The position numbers were made by a program, and so were the translations under genes. The notes beneath the pieces were generated by a model. The model saw nothing but the letters and a program-made list of their open reading frames with translations, did not search any database and was not told the DNA's origin. A stretch of 64,000 bases of DNA from Isosphaeraceae bacterium. Its GTDB lineage: Bacteria > Planctomycetota > Planctomycetia > Isosphaerales > Isosphaeraceae. The stretch is taken from the NCBI GenBank assembly GCA_026004735.1, contig BPJS01000001.1, positions 3,111,641-3,175,640 on the forward strand. Reading direction: 5' to 3'. Shown here piece by piece: positions 36,975-46,411 of the stretch. Position 1 is the stretch's first letter. Every line of letters begins with the position of its first letter.

Positions 36975-39910
36975 ATCGACCACGTTCGGTGATCATCCGT
37001 CTCGAGGGCCCCGCCCGGAGGGGGCGCGTCGACGAACACGGCGCGGCCGAGGATCGCCTCGACGAAGCACGCCGTCGCATCCTGCGGACAGCTGCTCCCG
37101 GCCGCGGGCGGGGAGCACCACCGCTCGAATGCCGGGAGGGCGGCTTGATCGCCGAGCTCGACGAGTCGGCGGAGGGTCCAGTCGGTAAACATCGCGTAAA
37201 CGGGCGCGCCGAGTGCAGCCATCGTGAAGAGCTTCACGCGGGACTCGCGGGCGAGCGACTCAATCACGTCCCAGTATACGCCTTGATACACATCCTCAAA
37301 GATGTTGTTCACGACTCCGTACGCGCGCTGCAACGCCTCGGAATCGTCCGGGGTCTGGAGGATCTGGGCGATCTCGGCCGCGGCCTGGTCGCCGCCGATT
37401 ATCGGCCCAAGCATCTCGTAGCCCATCATCGCGTCGACGATGGACGTACTCAGCATGACGTTGCTCGTGGAGAGCGAGCCGAGGAGCTCAATCATCTCCT
37501 CGCGAGGAGCCCCCTCGAGGGAGCGCGATGCCACGCCGGCGAGGTCCAAGGCCTCCAGGCGGAGATGGTAAATGCGTGTCTCCCAGCATGCACGCACGAG
37601 CGAAGGAACAGACGGTGCGAGCTCCGGCGGCGCGCCGCGGAGATACCAGCAGAGGACGAGCAACTCGCCGGGACTACGCTCCGGGAGCTCCGCCATGAGC
37701 GCCACGACGGGCTCCGGGATCTTCGCGACGCCCCGCGAGACGAGCGAGAAGCGGGCCTTGTGATAGATCACGGAGACCGGGAAGTACGATTCGTCCCCGC
37801 CACGTTGGATGACGAACAGGGATGCGTACATCCAGGTAGCATCCCCCGGCCGGAGGCGGCCGTTCAAGCCGGCCTTGTCCGAGAGGGCCAACCGGCACGT
37901 TCCCTCGGTCCGGCGGAGGAGGCGGAGGAAGCCGTCGACGAACTGACCTTCGGCGAGCATCTCGCCGATCGCGTTCATCAGCGCAAGATCGTACGGCGAC
38001 CAGCGCGGGCCGCGGGGGATGGTGAGCAGACTTATCGACTCCGATCCCTCAAGCTCGACGTCCATGCCGTCGAGCGACGATTCGGCGGCATGCAGCAGGC
38101 GGATGCACTCCGACCTCGCCACGTCGCGTGCCACATCGCCGAGCCTCCCTCGCAGGCAGTCGGCGAGGGCCCGTCCATCCGCCAGCGAGACGAGGCATTC
38201 GCGGATTGATGACTCGTCACCCTCCGACCCGAGCACGAACTCGACGAGGTGACGATGTCGCGGCAGGGCGATCGCGCGGGCCAGTTCGTCCAGGGACGGG
38301 TGTGTTCGCGTGAGCGCCTCCGCCTGGAAGAAGCGCTCGAGGATCTCGTGCCGGAACGCGCACCAGTTCTGCCTCACGTCGAGCAGGCCGCATGCGAGCA
38401 CTTCGGGGACCAGCACCGAGCGACCGCCTTCGCTCGCGACGACGCCCTGGGCGACGCGCCAGACCTCGTTCATCGTCAGCGTGCTGACGAATCTCCTCTG
38501 CATACGGTCGGCGAGGCCGCAGAGGATGCTCCGGACGACGGCCGGGGAATCAGTCCCCTGGCAACGCTTGTGCACGTACGCGTCGAAGAGCGATGCACGC
38601 GTCGCCAGGCTTCCGATCTCGGAGAGGCACTCGGCGGCGAGGCTGAGCTCGTACGGCGTCTCGAACGGCTCGCAGAGCGAGGTGATCTCCTCGGACGCCC
38701 CGCCGGCGACGTACGAATTCAGGACCGCGTACCGCTGCTCCGAGTTGAGCGGTGCGAAGACATAGCGTTCGCCCGCCAGCGGCTCCGTCAGCTCCGGCGA
38801 TTCTTGCGCGGTGATGAGGATCGGGACGCGCCATCGCAGATAGAACGCCTGCAAGTCCTTCAGGAGGTTCTTCTGCCACTTCTTCGGGCATTCGTTGAAG
38901 CCATCGATGACGAGGCTCACGGGGCTGCCGTTCCGGTCGGCCGCATCGAGCAGGTGGAGGGCCGTGTCCGGGTGGAGGTGAGAGACGCTCCGATCCAGCA
39001 ACGTCGAGAGCTTGCCCTCGTACTCCCTCGCCGACGCGAAAACCGGGATCCGGCCGCCGCGGAGCGCGGCGAGGGCCATCTGCTTCGCGTGGAGCGTCTT
39101 CCCGTATCCCGACGGGCCGACGAGCTGAGTGTGCGCCCCGCGGAGGAGCTGATTGATGATCGCCGAGGACGGCGCCTCCGTGCCGTCCGGCTGCCGGATG
39201 TTCGTCGGCACGAGAGCCGGAAGCCCCTTCGCGTAGTAGCCCTCGAACCGACCTGCGTACTCCGTGACCGCTCGACGTGCCTCCTTGGCCTCGAGCGGCA
39301 ATCGCTCATCGGCCTCGTCGACCCGCGTGAGGTTGAGGTGCATGGCGAAGGCGACCCACGTCGCTCGCGACCACCCCGGCGGATGGGTCTTCCGCTCGTC
39401 GAGGAGCCGAAGCAGCCCCTGGAACCCTCGAGAGCGAACCTTGTGATCGTCTGGAACCGAAGACCCCGGGAGCAGCTCCGGGAAGACGCAGACGACGCTC
39501 TCGAGGTACCTGAAGAACTTCTCTCCCTGGGACGGGACCGGGACGGAACGGTTGGCGCGCGCGAACGCGTGCATCTCGTCGCTGATCGCCAACTTCCCGT
39601 CGAGCGCCTGGCGGTACGGGTTCTTCGCCTCGAGCGGCGAGAGCGAGCCGTCCGGGCGACGCAACGACCAGCGGCCGTTGAGCCCACCGACGACGGGGGC
39701 CGTCAGGCGCTTGAGCTCGACGTGGCAGGCGCAGTCTGCCGTCACGACGAGGAAGTCGATCTGATGGGGATTCCGGAGCGGGAAGAAGTTCGCGAAGACC
39801 AGCGCGGGCCGGCCCCGCGCGAGGAGCTCCGCGGACAGTTGCCCTAGGAAGTCCTTCTCCGAATCGAGCTCGATCGGGGAGCCGATGAAGAGGTCGATAG
39901 TGGGTTTCAT
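36539..39910 (-). CDS. NERD-like nuclease fused to a STAND/NACHT-type NTPase
   Basis: A 1123-residue protein. Residues 1-120 resemble a nuclease-related (NERD, PD-(D/E)xK) domain: Asp52 in HQIDFLVV, then Glu65 and Lys67 in CHVELKRL. A P-loop NTPase follows, with Walker A VGPSGYGKT at 264-272 and Walker B SLVIDGFNE at 332-340, then a sensor-like region (VPILITAQESPELTEPL) and a winged-helix-like part. Residues about 500-1123 are helical and probably form a HEAT/ARM-like sensor. Bacterial STAND proteins of this layout sense phage proteins, oligomerise and activate the N-terminal effector; defence is inferred. It is a single-gene unit with the ATG at 39910. Confidence 0.75.
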   Translation of the reverse strand: MKPTIDLFIGSPIELDSEKDFLGQLSAELLARGRPALVFANFFPLRNPHQIDFLVVTADCACHVELKRLTAPVVGGLNGRWSLRRPDGSLSPLEAKNPYRQALDGKLAISDEMHAFARANRSVPVPSQGEKFFRYLESVVCVFPELLPGSSVPDDHKVRSRGFQGLLRLLDERKTHPPGWSRATWVAFAMHLNLTRVDEADERLPLEAKEARRAVTEYAGRFEGYYAKGLPALVPTNIRQPDGTEAPSSAIINQLLRGAHTQLVGPSGYGKTLHAKQMALAALRGGRIPVFASAREYEGKLSTLLDRSVSHLHPDTALHLLDAADRNGSPVSLVIDGFNECPKKWQKNLLKDLQAFYLRWRVPILITAQESPELTEPLAGERYVFAPLNSEQRYAVLNSYVAGGASEEITSLCEPFETPYELSLAAECLSEIGSLATRASLFDAYVHKRCQGTDSPAVVRSILCGLADRMQRRFVSTLTMNEVWRVAQGVVASEGGRSVLVPEVLACGLLDVRQNWCAFRHEILERFFQAEALTRTHPSLDELARAIALPRHRHLVEFVLGSEGDESSIRECLVSLADGRALADCLRGRLGDVARDVARSECIRLLHAAESSLDGMDVELEGSESISLLTIPRGPRWSPYDLALMNAIGEMLAEGQFVDGFLRLLRRTEGTCRLALSDKAGLNGRLRPGDATWMYASLFVIQRGGDESYFPVSVIYHKARFSLVSRGVAKIPEPVVALMAELPERSPGELLVLCWYLRGAPPELAPSVPSLVRACWETRIYHLRLEALDLAGVASRSLEGAPREEMIELLGSLSTSNVMLSTSIVDAMMGYEMLGPIIGGDQAAAEIAQILQTPDDSEALQRAYGVVNNIFEDVYQGVYWDVIESLARESRVKLFTMAALGAPVYAMFTDWTLRRLVELGDQAALPAFERWCSPPAAGSSCPQDATACFVEAILGRAVFVDAPPPGGALETDDHRTWSIYGAILHWSFRPGLSDAEKVALCAPLWEELQRDLPFEAVDPLHRLAAVADSRPDRQRPVLETLCTLFPDEIRRILEFGVKQRDRLTSRFRGPRDAEARVKFMIRWLGWIGNPDSLKTLEPLVNSPDLGRDAVASVRAIKSAGGRG

Positions 39911-40477
39911 ACTCTGCCACGTGACGTGGCACTGCTATCGACTCAATAACGGTAAGGCCAGGCCTCGAGAAAGTCAAGGCGGTCGCGGACGGGGCCCGCA
40001 GGCCGCCTGGTCTTCGCCTCCCCGACGGGTGCGGCTAGCCATGGCAAGCGCCAGCCCGGTAGCGCAGGGACCGCCCACTCGGATCGCGTCGCTGGGCGGA
40101 GAACGGCCCCGGACGCGATCGCGGTCCGGAAACCCCGTCGGTCGGAGGCGCGTCCGTGCGAGGCATCGCGTGAGCGGGGCGCGGGACATGCCCGTCCCGG
40201 AAGAGTACCCCTCCATCCGAGCCTTTCGTGGCGGCCCATCGCCATCCCAGACATCGGGTGACCGGCGCCGGTGGAGAAGCGGAACTCCAGGGCCGAGTTG
40301 GCGAAGAAGAGAGAGGCCGCCGGGCGTGGCACCATGGGCCCCCCAGGCTGCCTGCCGCTCATACCCAACTCTCGGTTATGATATTGCCGGCAGAAGGCCA
40401 ACCGACGGCTGCGCGGTTAGGGCATCGGCTGCACGTTCGACGCGGCCACCCGTGCCCGACCGAGCCGGAGTGCTCCG
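39911..40477. other. Intergenic region, about 570 bases, no supported gene
   Basis: Divergent promoters for the flanking genes would lie here. A TATGAT-like box lies near 40376. No clear -35, operator or RNA was seen. Confidence 0.3.
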
Positions 40478-42817
40478 ATGTCCGAGGACCTCCCAGCGCC
40501 GCAGGGGTGGGACACCAACGACTTGTGCTTCGAGGACTACCGCATCGAGGGCCTCCGAGGGTTCGGCGGTTGTGGGGAGGTCTACGAGGCCTTCAGCCCC
40601 TCCCTGAATGCCCGGTTCGCAGTCAAACGCGCACGCCGCGGTGCCGTTCAGTCGCCCCGGGCCATCGAGGACGAGCTCGCCCGGCTGCTAGAGCTCGGAG
40701 ACCACCCGCACCTGCCCCGCTGTGCCAACTTCGCCCGGGTCGGGGACGAGTGGGTCATCGCGAGCGAATTGATCACGGGAGAGCCCGTGAGCGAGTGGTG
40801 CGCCGCGGGACGGGACCTCGTCGAGGTGCTGGACACGGCCATCCAGGCCGGGTGGGCCTTGGCGGCAGTTCACGAGCTGGGATGGATCCATCTGGACGTC
40901 AAGCCGAAGAACCTGATACGGACGCCCGCCGGTGTGGTGAAGCTCGTCGATTTTGGGTCGTGCCTCCCGGACGCCGCCCGGCTGACGCCCGAGGAGCAGG
41001 CCGTCCTCGCCGTAGCGACATGCGCCGCGACACCGGAGTACGAGTCACCATTTCACCCGCCCGAAGGCCCGCCGTCGCCGCTTGCGGACCTCTGGAGTTG
41101 GGGGCTCACCGTCTTCGAACTGTTCGCAGGTCGGCCGGCGTGCATACATGGACGCTTCGCCCGGTCGACTTTCCGCCGATATCTTCGCCGGCCCACCCGA
41201 CTCGCGGTGCCGCCCCGGGTGGCGCAGACCATCGATCGTTGCTTCGAACCGAGCGGGGCCGGCTGGACGTCCATGGCCGAGGCTGCGGGGAACCTCGTCG
41301 CGGCGTACCGGGATCTGACCGGGGTGGAGTACCCCCGGGCCCGACCGCCCGCCTTGCGGCGGCGGGAGGGGGGTCCGCTTCGCCGGCTCGGGACGATTAC
41401 CTACATTGCACCGGCGCAATGGGCCACCGAGCTCTGCGGCGGAGTTCCGGTTGCCTCGCTGCTCGGGCAGGAGCTTGACCACATCCTTAACAGGGATGCG
41501 GCGAACCGGGGCGCGGCCGCACGGCACTCCGCCCCTCGGGCCGTCGCCTTCTGCGACATGCTCGATTACGGGGAGCTGGAACGGGAACTGGAGCGGGTCA
41601 CTCCGGCGACGGACGAGGGCCTCCTGTATCTCGGGAAGCTCCGCCTGCAACGCGCGGCCGCGCACGAGGCGGCCGGCGACATCCCAGGGGCACTGGCCGC
41701 CTACGACCGTGTCATCACATCGCTCCCGCCGGTCCCGGCCGACGATCGCCTCATCACTCTCCTGGCCGACGCGTTCGAGGCGAAGGCTGGGGCGATGACC
41801 GTCCAGGGCGACGTGGAGGGGGCCCTCAAGCTCTTTCCACAAGCAGTGGCCCTGTACCGCCGAGTCGAGGCTCGGGTGGACGCCGGGTTGCTGGCCTCGG
41901 TCCACGCCAACTTCGCGCTCGCGCTCCGGTTCGCCGCCCGCCCGGAGCAGGCCCAGAACGAGTGCCGGGCGGCCATCGCCGCCTACGAGAGGGCGTGCCC
42001 GGCCGGGGCCAAGCCGGCCCGGTGGCACGAGCTCGCGGCGTGCTACCTCTTGTTCGCCCGTATTCGGAAGGACGCCGACGATCGGGTCCAGGCGGCCCTG
42101 TACCTGAACAAGGCGACCGATATTTACTCGGACCTGACGGGGTCTGAGGGCGGCGCGACGTACGAGCCCCACTTCGCCGAATGCCTGGTCGAACGCTCGC
42201 GGCTGATCCAAGACGGGGATGAGCGGCCCGCCGCCCCGTTCGACGACCGGGCCGTCGCCATCTTCGAGCGTTTCAAAGATGAGCTGGGGCGGACGGAGTG
42301 GCGGCCGCACCTCGCCCGAGCGTACCGTGAGCAGGCACGGCGGCTGGGTTTTGATGACCGCGACGTTGAGGCCGCTGAGGCGTGCGAGCGGGCGGTCGGC
42401 GTCTACCGGGACTTGGTCGAGCTCGACGGCGACCGGGGCTACCGGTTCGAGTTGGCGTCGACGTGCCTGCACGCGGGAACCCTGTGGATGGACGCTGGCG
42501 ACCCCGTCCGCGGCTCCGATCTCGTCACCCGTGCGGTGGAGATCTTGACCCGGTTGGTTCGCACCGAAGGACAGACCCGGCATCGCCTCACCCTCGCGCG
42601 GGCGCTCGCGGTGCGGGCGCGGGCGCGTGGCGCACCGTTGGATCCGGGGGCAAGCAGTCGCGAGGTCGAGGCGGACGTCGCCGCCGCGCAGGCGGAACTT
42701 GCCGCGGCCGGCACCGACCCCGACCCTCGGTCGAAGCCCTCCTTCGCGCGAGAGGTCGGCCGCGTCCGAGCCATCCTCGAGCCGCTCCTTCCCGTCCGCG
42801 CACCGGAGGCCATATGA
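40478..42817 (+). CDS. Ser/Thr protein kinase with TPR-like C-terminus
   Basis: A 779-residue kinase. The Hanks-type domain spans about residues 20-290: glycine loop GFGGCGEVYEAF, Lys50 in FAVKRA, catalytic HLDVKPKNL (138-146, HLD in place of HRD) and DFGSC (158-162). The activation segment includes ATPEYESPF. From about 370 on, helical repeats (LYLGKLRLQRAAAHEAAGDI, ALKLFPQAVALYRRVEARVD and more) look like tetratricopeptide repeats. No membrane helix is visible, so it is probably cytoplasmic. It is coupled by ATGA overlap to a second kinase. Its substrate is unknown. Confidence 0.85.
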   Translation: MSEDLPAPQGWDTNDLCFEDYRIEGLRGFGGCGEVYEAFSPSLNARFAVKRARRGAVQSPRAIEDELARLLELGDHPHLPRCANFARVGDEWVIASELITGEPVSEWCAAGRDLVEVLDTAIQAGWALAAVHELGWIHLDVKPKNLIRTPAGVVKLVDFGSCLPDAARLTPEEQAVLAVATCAATPEYESPFHPPEGPPSPLADLWSWGLTVFELFAGRPACIHGRFARSTFRRYLRRPTRLAVPPRVAQTIDRCFEPSGAGWTSMAEAAGNLVAAYRDLTGVEYPRARPPALRRREGGPLRRLGTITYIAPAQWATELCGGVPVASLLGQELDHILNRDAANRGAAARHSAPRAVAFCDMLDYGELERELERVTPATDEGLLYLGKLRLQRAAAHEAAGDIPGALAAYDRVITSLPPVPADDRLITLLADAFEAKAGAMTVQGDVEGALKLFPQAVALYRRVEARVDAGLLASVHANFALALRFAARPEQAQNECRAAIAAYERACPAGAKPARWHELAACYLLFARIRKDADDRVQAALYLNKATDIYSDLTGSEGGATYEPHFAECLVERSRLIQDGDERPAAPFDDRAVAIFERFKDELGRTEWRPHLARAYREQARRLGFDDRDVEAAEACERAVGVYRDLVELDGDRGYRFELASTCLHAGTLWMDAGDPVRGSDLVTRAVEILTRLVRTEGQTRHRLTLARALAVRARARGAPLDPGASSREVEADVAAAQAELAAAGTDPDPRSKPSFAREVGRVRAILEPLLPVRAPEAI

Positions 42818-43737
42818 CTCCCGCCCCCAAGCTCCCCGATCACCTCCCCGACCTTCCTGGGTTCCGCTACGTTAGTAAGTTCTCCGGGGGTGCGATGGGC
42901 GAGGCCCATCTCTACCATTCGACCATCCCGGGACAGGCCGACCTGGTATTGAAGGTCATCCGCCAACAGGCCCTCCACTCCGGCGACTCGCTCGTCCGCG
43001 CCCGGTTCCTCCGCGAGATCGAGACGCTCAAGGCCCTGGACCACCCCAACGTCGTCCGGTTCTTCGGCCACGGGGAGCACGCTGGCGCGCCGTACTTCAC
43101 GATGGAGTACTGCGACGGCGGCGACCTGAACGAGTACATGCGGGACCGCCCCGCCCTCCCGCTCGCCGAGGCCCGCGCGATCATACTCCCAGTCCTCGCC
43201 GCCCTCCGATATCTGGCCACTGCTCCGGTGACGGCCGTCGACCGAGACGGCGGCACCCGCCCTGAGGTGGGCGTCGTCCACCGGGACCTCAAGCCCGCCA
43301 ACATCCTGTTCGGCGGGACCGTCGCGGCCCGGCTGGTCAAGGTGAGCGACTGCGGTCTGGCCAAGGCGTTCCGGGCCGCCGGCTGGAGCAGGATCACGGA
43401 CCGGTCGCAGGTGGGCGGGACCCCGGAGTACATGTGTCGCCAGCAGTACCACGACTACCTCGAAGCCGAGCCGGAGGTGGACGTCTGGTCGGCTGCGGCC
43501 GTCCTCTATTTCCTCCTGACTAAGTCGCCCCCGCGGGACTTCGGACGGGGGAACCGGCTCACGATCATCGAGACCCAGCCCGTCGTGCCGATCCGGGCTC
43601 GCCGCCCCGACGTCCCGGCCCAAGTCGCCGCCGTCGTCGACACCTGCCTGGACGACACGGACGAACTCCGCTTCAAGACGGCCGAGGAGTTCGAGGCCGA
43701 GATCGAGCGCGCTTTCACGGACTCCGGGGTGATTTGA
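42814..43737 (+). CDS. Ser/Thr protein kinase with DCG in place of DFG
   Basis: A 307-residue kinase consisting of little more than the catalytic domain. Lys47 in VLKVIR, EIETLKALDHPNVV (alpha C), HRDLKPANILF (156-166) and an intact GGTPEYMCRQ activation-loop end are all present. The metal-binding DFG is DCG (179-181), and the glycine loop is KFSGGAMGEAHLY, lacking one Gly of the usual motif. It starts at an ATG overlapping the upstream stop by four bases, so both kinases are made together. Confidence 0.85.
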   Translation: MTPAPKLPDHLPDLPGFRYVSKFSGGAMGEAHLYHSTIPGQADLVLKVIRQQALHSGDSLVRARFLREIETLKALDHPNVVRFFGHGEHAGAPYFTMEYCDGGDLNEYMRDRPALPLAEARAIILPVLAALRYLATAPVTAVDRDGGTRPEVGVVHRDLKPANILFGGTVAARLVKVSDCGLAKAFRAAGWSRITDRSQVGGTPEYMCRQQYHDYLEAEPEVDVWSAAAVLYFLLTKSPPRDFGRGNRLTIIETQPVVPIRARRPDVPAQVAAVVDTCLDDTDELRFKTAEEFEAEIERAFTDSGVI

Positions 43738-43828
43738 CTCGAGCTGGTGTCCCGGGTTATGACGATCGGAGGCCCGGGCCGCCTCAGTTCAGCCGCGTGA
43801 CCTCCGCCCTAGCGATCAACCCCTCGTG

Positions 43829-43845
43829 AGCCACCGCCGGTGGCT
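43829..43845. repeat. 7-bp hairpin
   Basis: AGCCACC-GCC-GGTGGCT between the kinase gene and the next small gene. No T-run follows, so it is not a clear terminator. Confidence 0.3.
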
Positions 43846-43887
43846 GACGAGCGGTGAGTTGCCGGGGGTGCTTTTTCGGAGGTTACC

Positions 43888-44121
43888 ATGTCCGAGACTC
43901 AAGCGGTTCATCGGATCCTGGTCGGACGGGTCGAAGCGGCCATCCGGGAGGAGGCCGGGTCGTATTCCGTTGAACTGGCGACCGTGGGGCACTCGGGGGA
44001 CGCGAACCGTTCTCCGGGGTTCGCCCGCGACGACCTGCTCTCGTTGCAGGAGGTGGCTCGTCAGTCGTACGAGTGGATCTGCTACGCCCAGGGCGAGACG
44101 GTTCTGACGCGGAAGACTTAA
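43888..44121 (+). CDS. Small protein related to the one at 4379-4690
   Basis: A 77-residue protein starting at an ATG with GGAGGT six bases upstream. It has HRILVGRVEAAIREEAG and GFARDDLLSLQEVARQSYEW, matching in order and spacing the small planctomycete-type protein near the DUF932 gene. Function unknown. Confidence 0.65.
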   Translation: MSETQAVHRILVGRVEAAIREEAGSYSVELATVGHSGDANRSPGFARDDLLSLQEVARQSYEWICYAQGETVLTRKT

Positions 44122-44396
44122 CCGGGTGCGGCCCGCGGGGACGCAGGTGAGTCGACCGCAACCACGGCAACTCACCCGCTCCGGTTTGCCTCTTGGCCAT
44201 CGAGCTGCAGGGCCACCCGAACCGGTCATTGCCCAAACCCCTGGGCATGAGGTGTTCGACGACAGGATGAGGATTGACGCTCTCTGGCGTGGGCCGCTCA
44301 CCTCTCCGCGCCCCCACCGTCACGAAGGCGAAACCATGGCCCTTGCGCGGGCCCGCAACCTATCAGCCTACGAGGCGGCTTACCTTTTTTCTCCCC

Positions 44397-44600
44397 ATGC
44401 GACGGGGCCTGCCGCAGGCTACGCTCGACGCGGACTTGAGGGTGGCCGCCAAGGCCGCCAGCGTCCCGCTCGTCGAGGCCGGCGGGACGATAGAGAGGGC
44501 CCGGCAGTTCGCCACCCAGGAATCGCCCGAGACGACCAAGCTCTACGACCGCACCAGTGACAAGATCACGCCAGTTGAGATCGGGCACATCGCCATCTGA
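44397..44600 (+). pseudogene. C-terminal remnant of a tyrosine integrase
   Basis: The last 40 residues, GTIERARQFATQESPETTKL then YDRTSDKITPVEIGHIAI, are the typical end of a tyrosine recombinase including the nucleophile Tyr and its ESPETTKLYDR context. The upstream catalytic domain is absent; what precedes is unrelated sequence. It marks an old integration or deletion boundary. Confidence 0.7.
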
Positions 44601-44868
44601 GCTGTCCTGCGGCTTGCGCAGGGGAAGGCATGGGGAAGCGCCATGGGCCGCTCGGGGCGACCGCGGGCGAGCGGCTGGCCGGGGAGGCGGGCCAGGAGGC
44701 CACGGGCCGTGAGCGCCGCGGCGGGGCCGTCCGAGTGGCCGGCCGTCCCGACGGGTTCGAGCCCCGCAACGGGGGCCCCTCGGTCCGTGACGCCCGCGAC
44801 CGAGCCCGTCCCCATCCTCTTGAGCCGGCGGGTCTGGCGGGGTTCGAGCTCCGAAGTCGACACCAGGT

Positions 44869-45681
44869 TCAAGTCCGGCCCCCCGTCGAGCCCCCTCCCC
44901 CGGCGCCCTCCCCCGGTTCGCGTCGCCGGCTCGATGCCCCGGCGTCCGGCCCTGACTGGGCCGCCCCGTGGCGAGCCTGCTCGGCGGTCGACTGGCCGCT
45001 GGGTGGGCATGTAGGGGCTGCTTCCGTCCGATCGGCGGGATCCGACGTCGCCCGGCGGGCCTTCGGCCCTCGCGACGACGTGCGCGCAACGACCGGCCGT
45101 GCTCCATCCTTCCGGCGGCGACGGTTCCTCCGCGCGAGGAGGGCTCGCGTCCTGGCGTAGTACTTGCGAAGCGCGTCCCGCGCGCCCAGGAGGAGGACGA
45201 CCTCGACGAGGAGGAAGCCCGCGGCGACCGGGCCCTCGCGTCGTCCGAAGTCCCCGATGGCGGCGAGCCTCGCCACGTAGGCGCAGGCCAGGGCCACGAG
45301 CATGTTCGCGTAGAACTGGTAGTAGCGGTAGTGGTTCGCGACGAGCCACTCGTAGGCGGCGAGCCGCTCGGCGAAGAGCTCGAAATCCCAGGCGGGCTGC
45401 CGGACGCCGGCCCGCGCCAGGAGCCGGTCGATCAGTGCCCAGCGGACGGCGCTGATGACGAGTCCGAGGGCCGTCGACGCGAGCGTCGCGTGCAGGAAGC
45501 CCCCGATCGAGGGGCCCTCCGCCGGGGCGGTCGTGAGCCAGTCGCGGACGACCACGACGTGATACGAGGCCCCCCACAGGGCGACCGACCCCGGCAAGAG
45601 ATAGGCGATCAGGAGCCCGAAATTGTCCCGCTTGAGTTCCCGCACGAGCCGGGACTCTACACGGGCTGAGTCATTTGGCAA
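44869..45681 (-). CDS. Membrane protein with about four helices
   Basis: A 270-residue protein. Hydrophobic stretches: FGLLIAYLLPGSVALWGASY, FLHATLASTALGLVISAVRW, YANMLVALACAYVARLAAIG and GPVAAGFLLVEVVLLLGARD. The C-terminal 80 residues are low-complexity, basic and Gly/Pro-rich, and may not be conserved. The start is a TTG at 45681 because no ATG or GTG fits better. Function unknown. Confidence 0.6.
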   Translation of the reverse strand: MPNDSARVESRLVRELKRDNFGLLIAYLLPGSVALWGASYHVVVVRDWLTTAPAEGPSIGGFLHATLASTALGLVISAVRWALIDRLLARAGVRQPAWDFELFAERLAAYEWLVANHYRYYQFYANMLVALACAYVARLAAIGDFGRREGPVAAGFLLVEVVLLLGARDALRKYYARTRALLARRNRRRRKDGARPVVARTSSRGPKARRATSDPADRTEAAPTCPPSGQSTAEQARHGAAQSGPDAGASSRRREPGEGAGGGGSTGGRT

Positions 45682-45737
45682 AGCGGGCGTCGCAACCCCG
45701 GCCCGGGTGGCCCCGGGGCGTGTCCGACGATGCCGTC

Positions 45738-45899
45738 TCAGGCGTGGGCTTCCCGAGCCTCCCGCGAACCGTCCGCGGTCGACGTCGTGGCGGGCGGCTT
45801 CCCGCCCTCCTTCTTCTCCTGCTTCTCGGGCGGCGGGGCGGGCTTCTCCGAAGCGGGCTTCCCCGCGGCGCCACCCTCGGGATGGCCGCCGTTCGTCAT
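45738..45899 (-). CDS. Small Pro/Lys-rich hypothetical protein
   Basis: A 53-residue hydrophilic protein (MTNGGHPEGGAAGKPASEKP, PPPEKQEKKEGGKPPATTST). It is supported by a strong ribosome binding site, AGGAGGG, seven bases before the ATG at 45899. Low complexity prevents family assignment. Confidence 0.4.
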   Translation of the reverse strand: MTNGGHPEGGAAGKPASEKPAPPPEKQEKKEGGKPPATTSTADGSREAREAHA

Positions 45900-45982
45900 C
45901 GCCCTGCCCTCCTGAATGGGGTTCATCGTCGCCGGGCCAACTCGTCGTTCGCCCGGTCCATGCCTTCGGGACAGTCGGGAAG

Positions 45983-46001
45983 ATTTCCCAACTTGGGAAA
46001 T
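45983..46001. promoter_or_regulatory. 19-bp perfect palindrome upstream of the XRE gene
   Basis: ATTTCCCAACTTGGGAAAT, with nine-base arms around a single C, ends 51 bases before the XRE start codon. This is a typical size and place for an autoregulatory operator. Confidence 0.6.
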
Positions 46002-46052
46002 TCTAGGGTCCGGCCGTAGGCTCCGACAAGGGGAAGCCTACGGCGGGCCGCA

Positions 46053-46289
46053 ATGGAGAAGTCCCAGCACACCCGCAGGTACGAGCGGCTGCTCGTGGCC
46101 CTGCGCCGGGCGCGCAAGGATGCGGGGCTGACCCAGCTCGACGTGGCCGAGAGGCTCGGGACCTACGCGTCGTACGTCTCGAAGTGCGAGTCGGGCGAGC
46201 GGCGGGTCGACGTGGTCGAGCTGGCCGAGTTCTGTCGCGTCTACGGCGTGAGGCTCGCGTACCTGCTCGAGTCGGCGGGGATCGGGTGA
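46053..46289 (+). CDS. XRE-family helix-turn-helix regulator
   Basis: A 78-residue protein that is a single Cro/C1-type domain: YERLLVALRRARKDAGLTQL, DVAERLGTYASYVSKCESGE, RRVDVVELAEFCRVYGV. It would bind DNA as a dimer. The upstream palindrome suggests it controls itself. It lies on accessory DNA near the large methyltransferase-helicase gene and may regulate neighbouring accessory genes. Confidence 0.85.
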   Translation: MEKSQHTRRYERLLVALRRARKDAGLTQLDVAERLGTYASYVSKCESGERRVDVVELAEFCRVYGVRLAYLLESAGIG

Positions 46290-46411
46290 ACGAGCCGGGC
46301 CCCGGCCGCGCGATGGCCCGTCGCTCAACCGAGCTCCCGATCCCGGCGTGAAGCGCGGGTCCCTGGACCAGTCGGTCGCCCGTGAAGGCATCCCCTTCGC
46401 GTTCCGGCGCC

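Noticed and set aside
38249..39847. 532-residue plus-strand frame opposite the NERD-STAND gene
   Set aside because: Antisense shadow of the motif-rich minus-strand protein.
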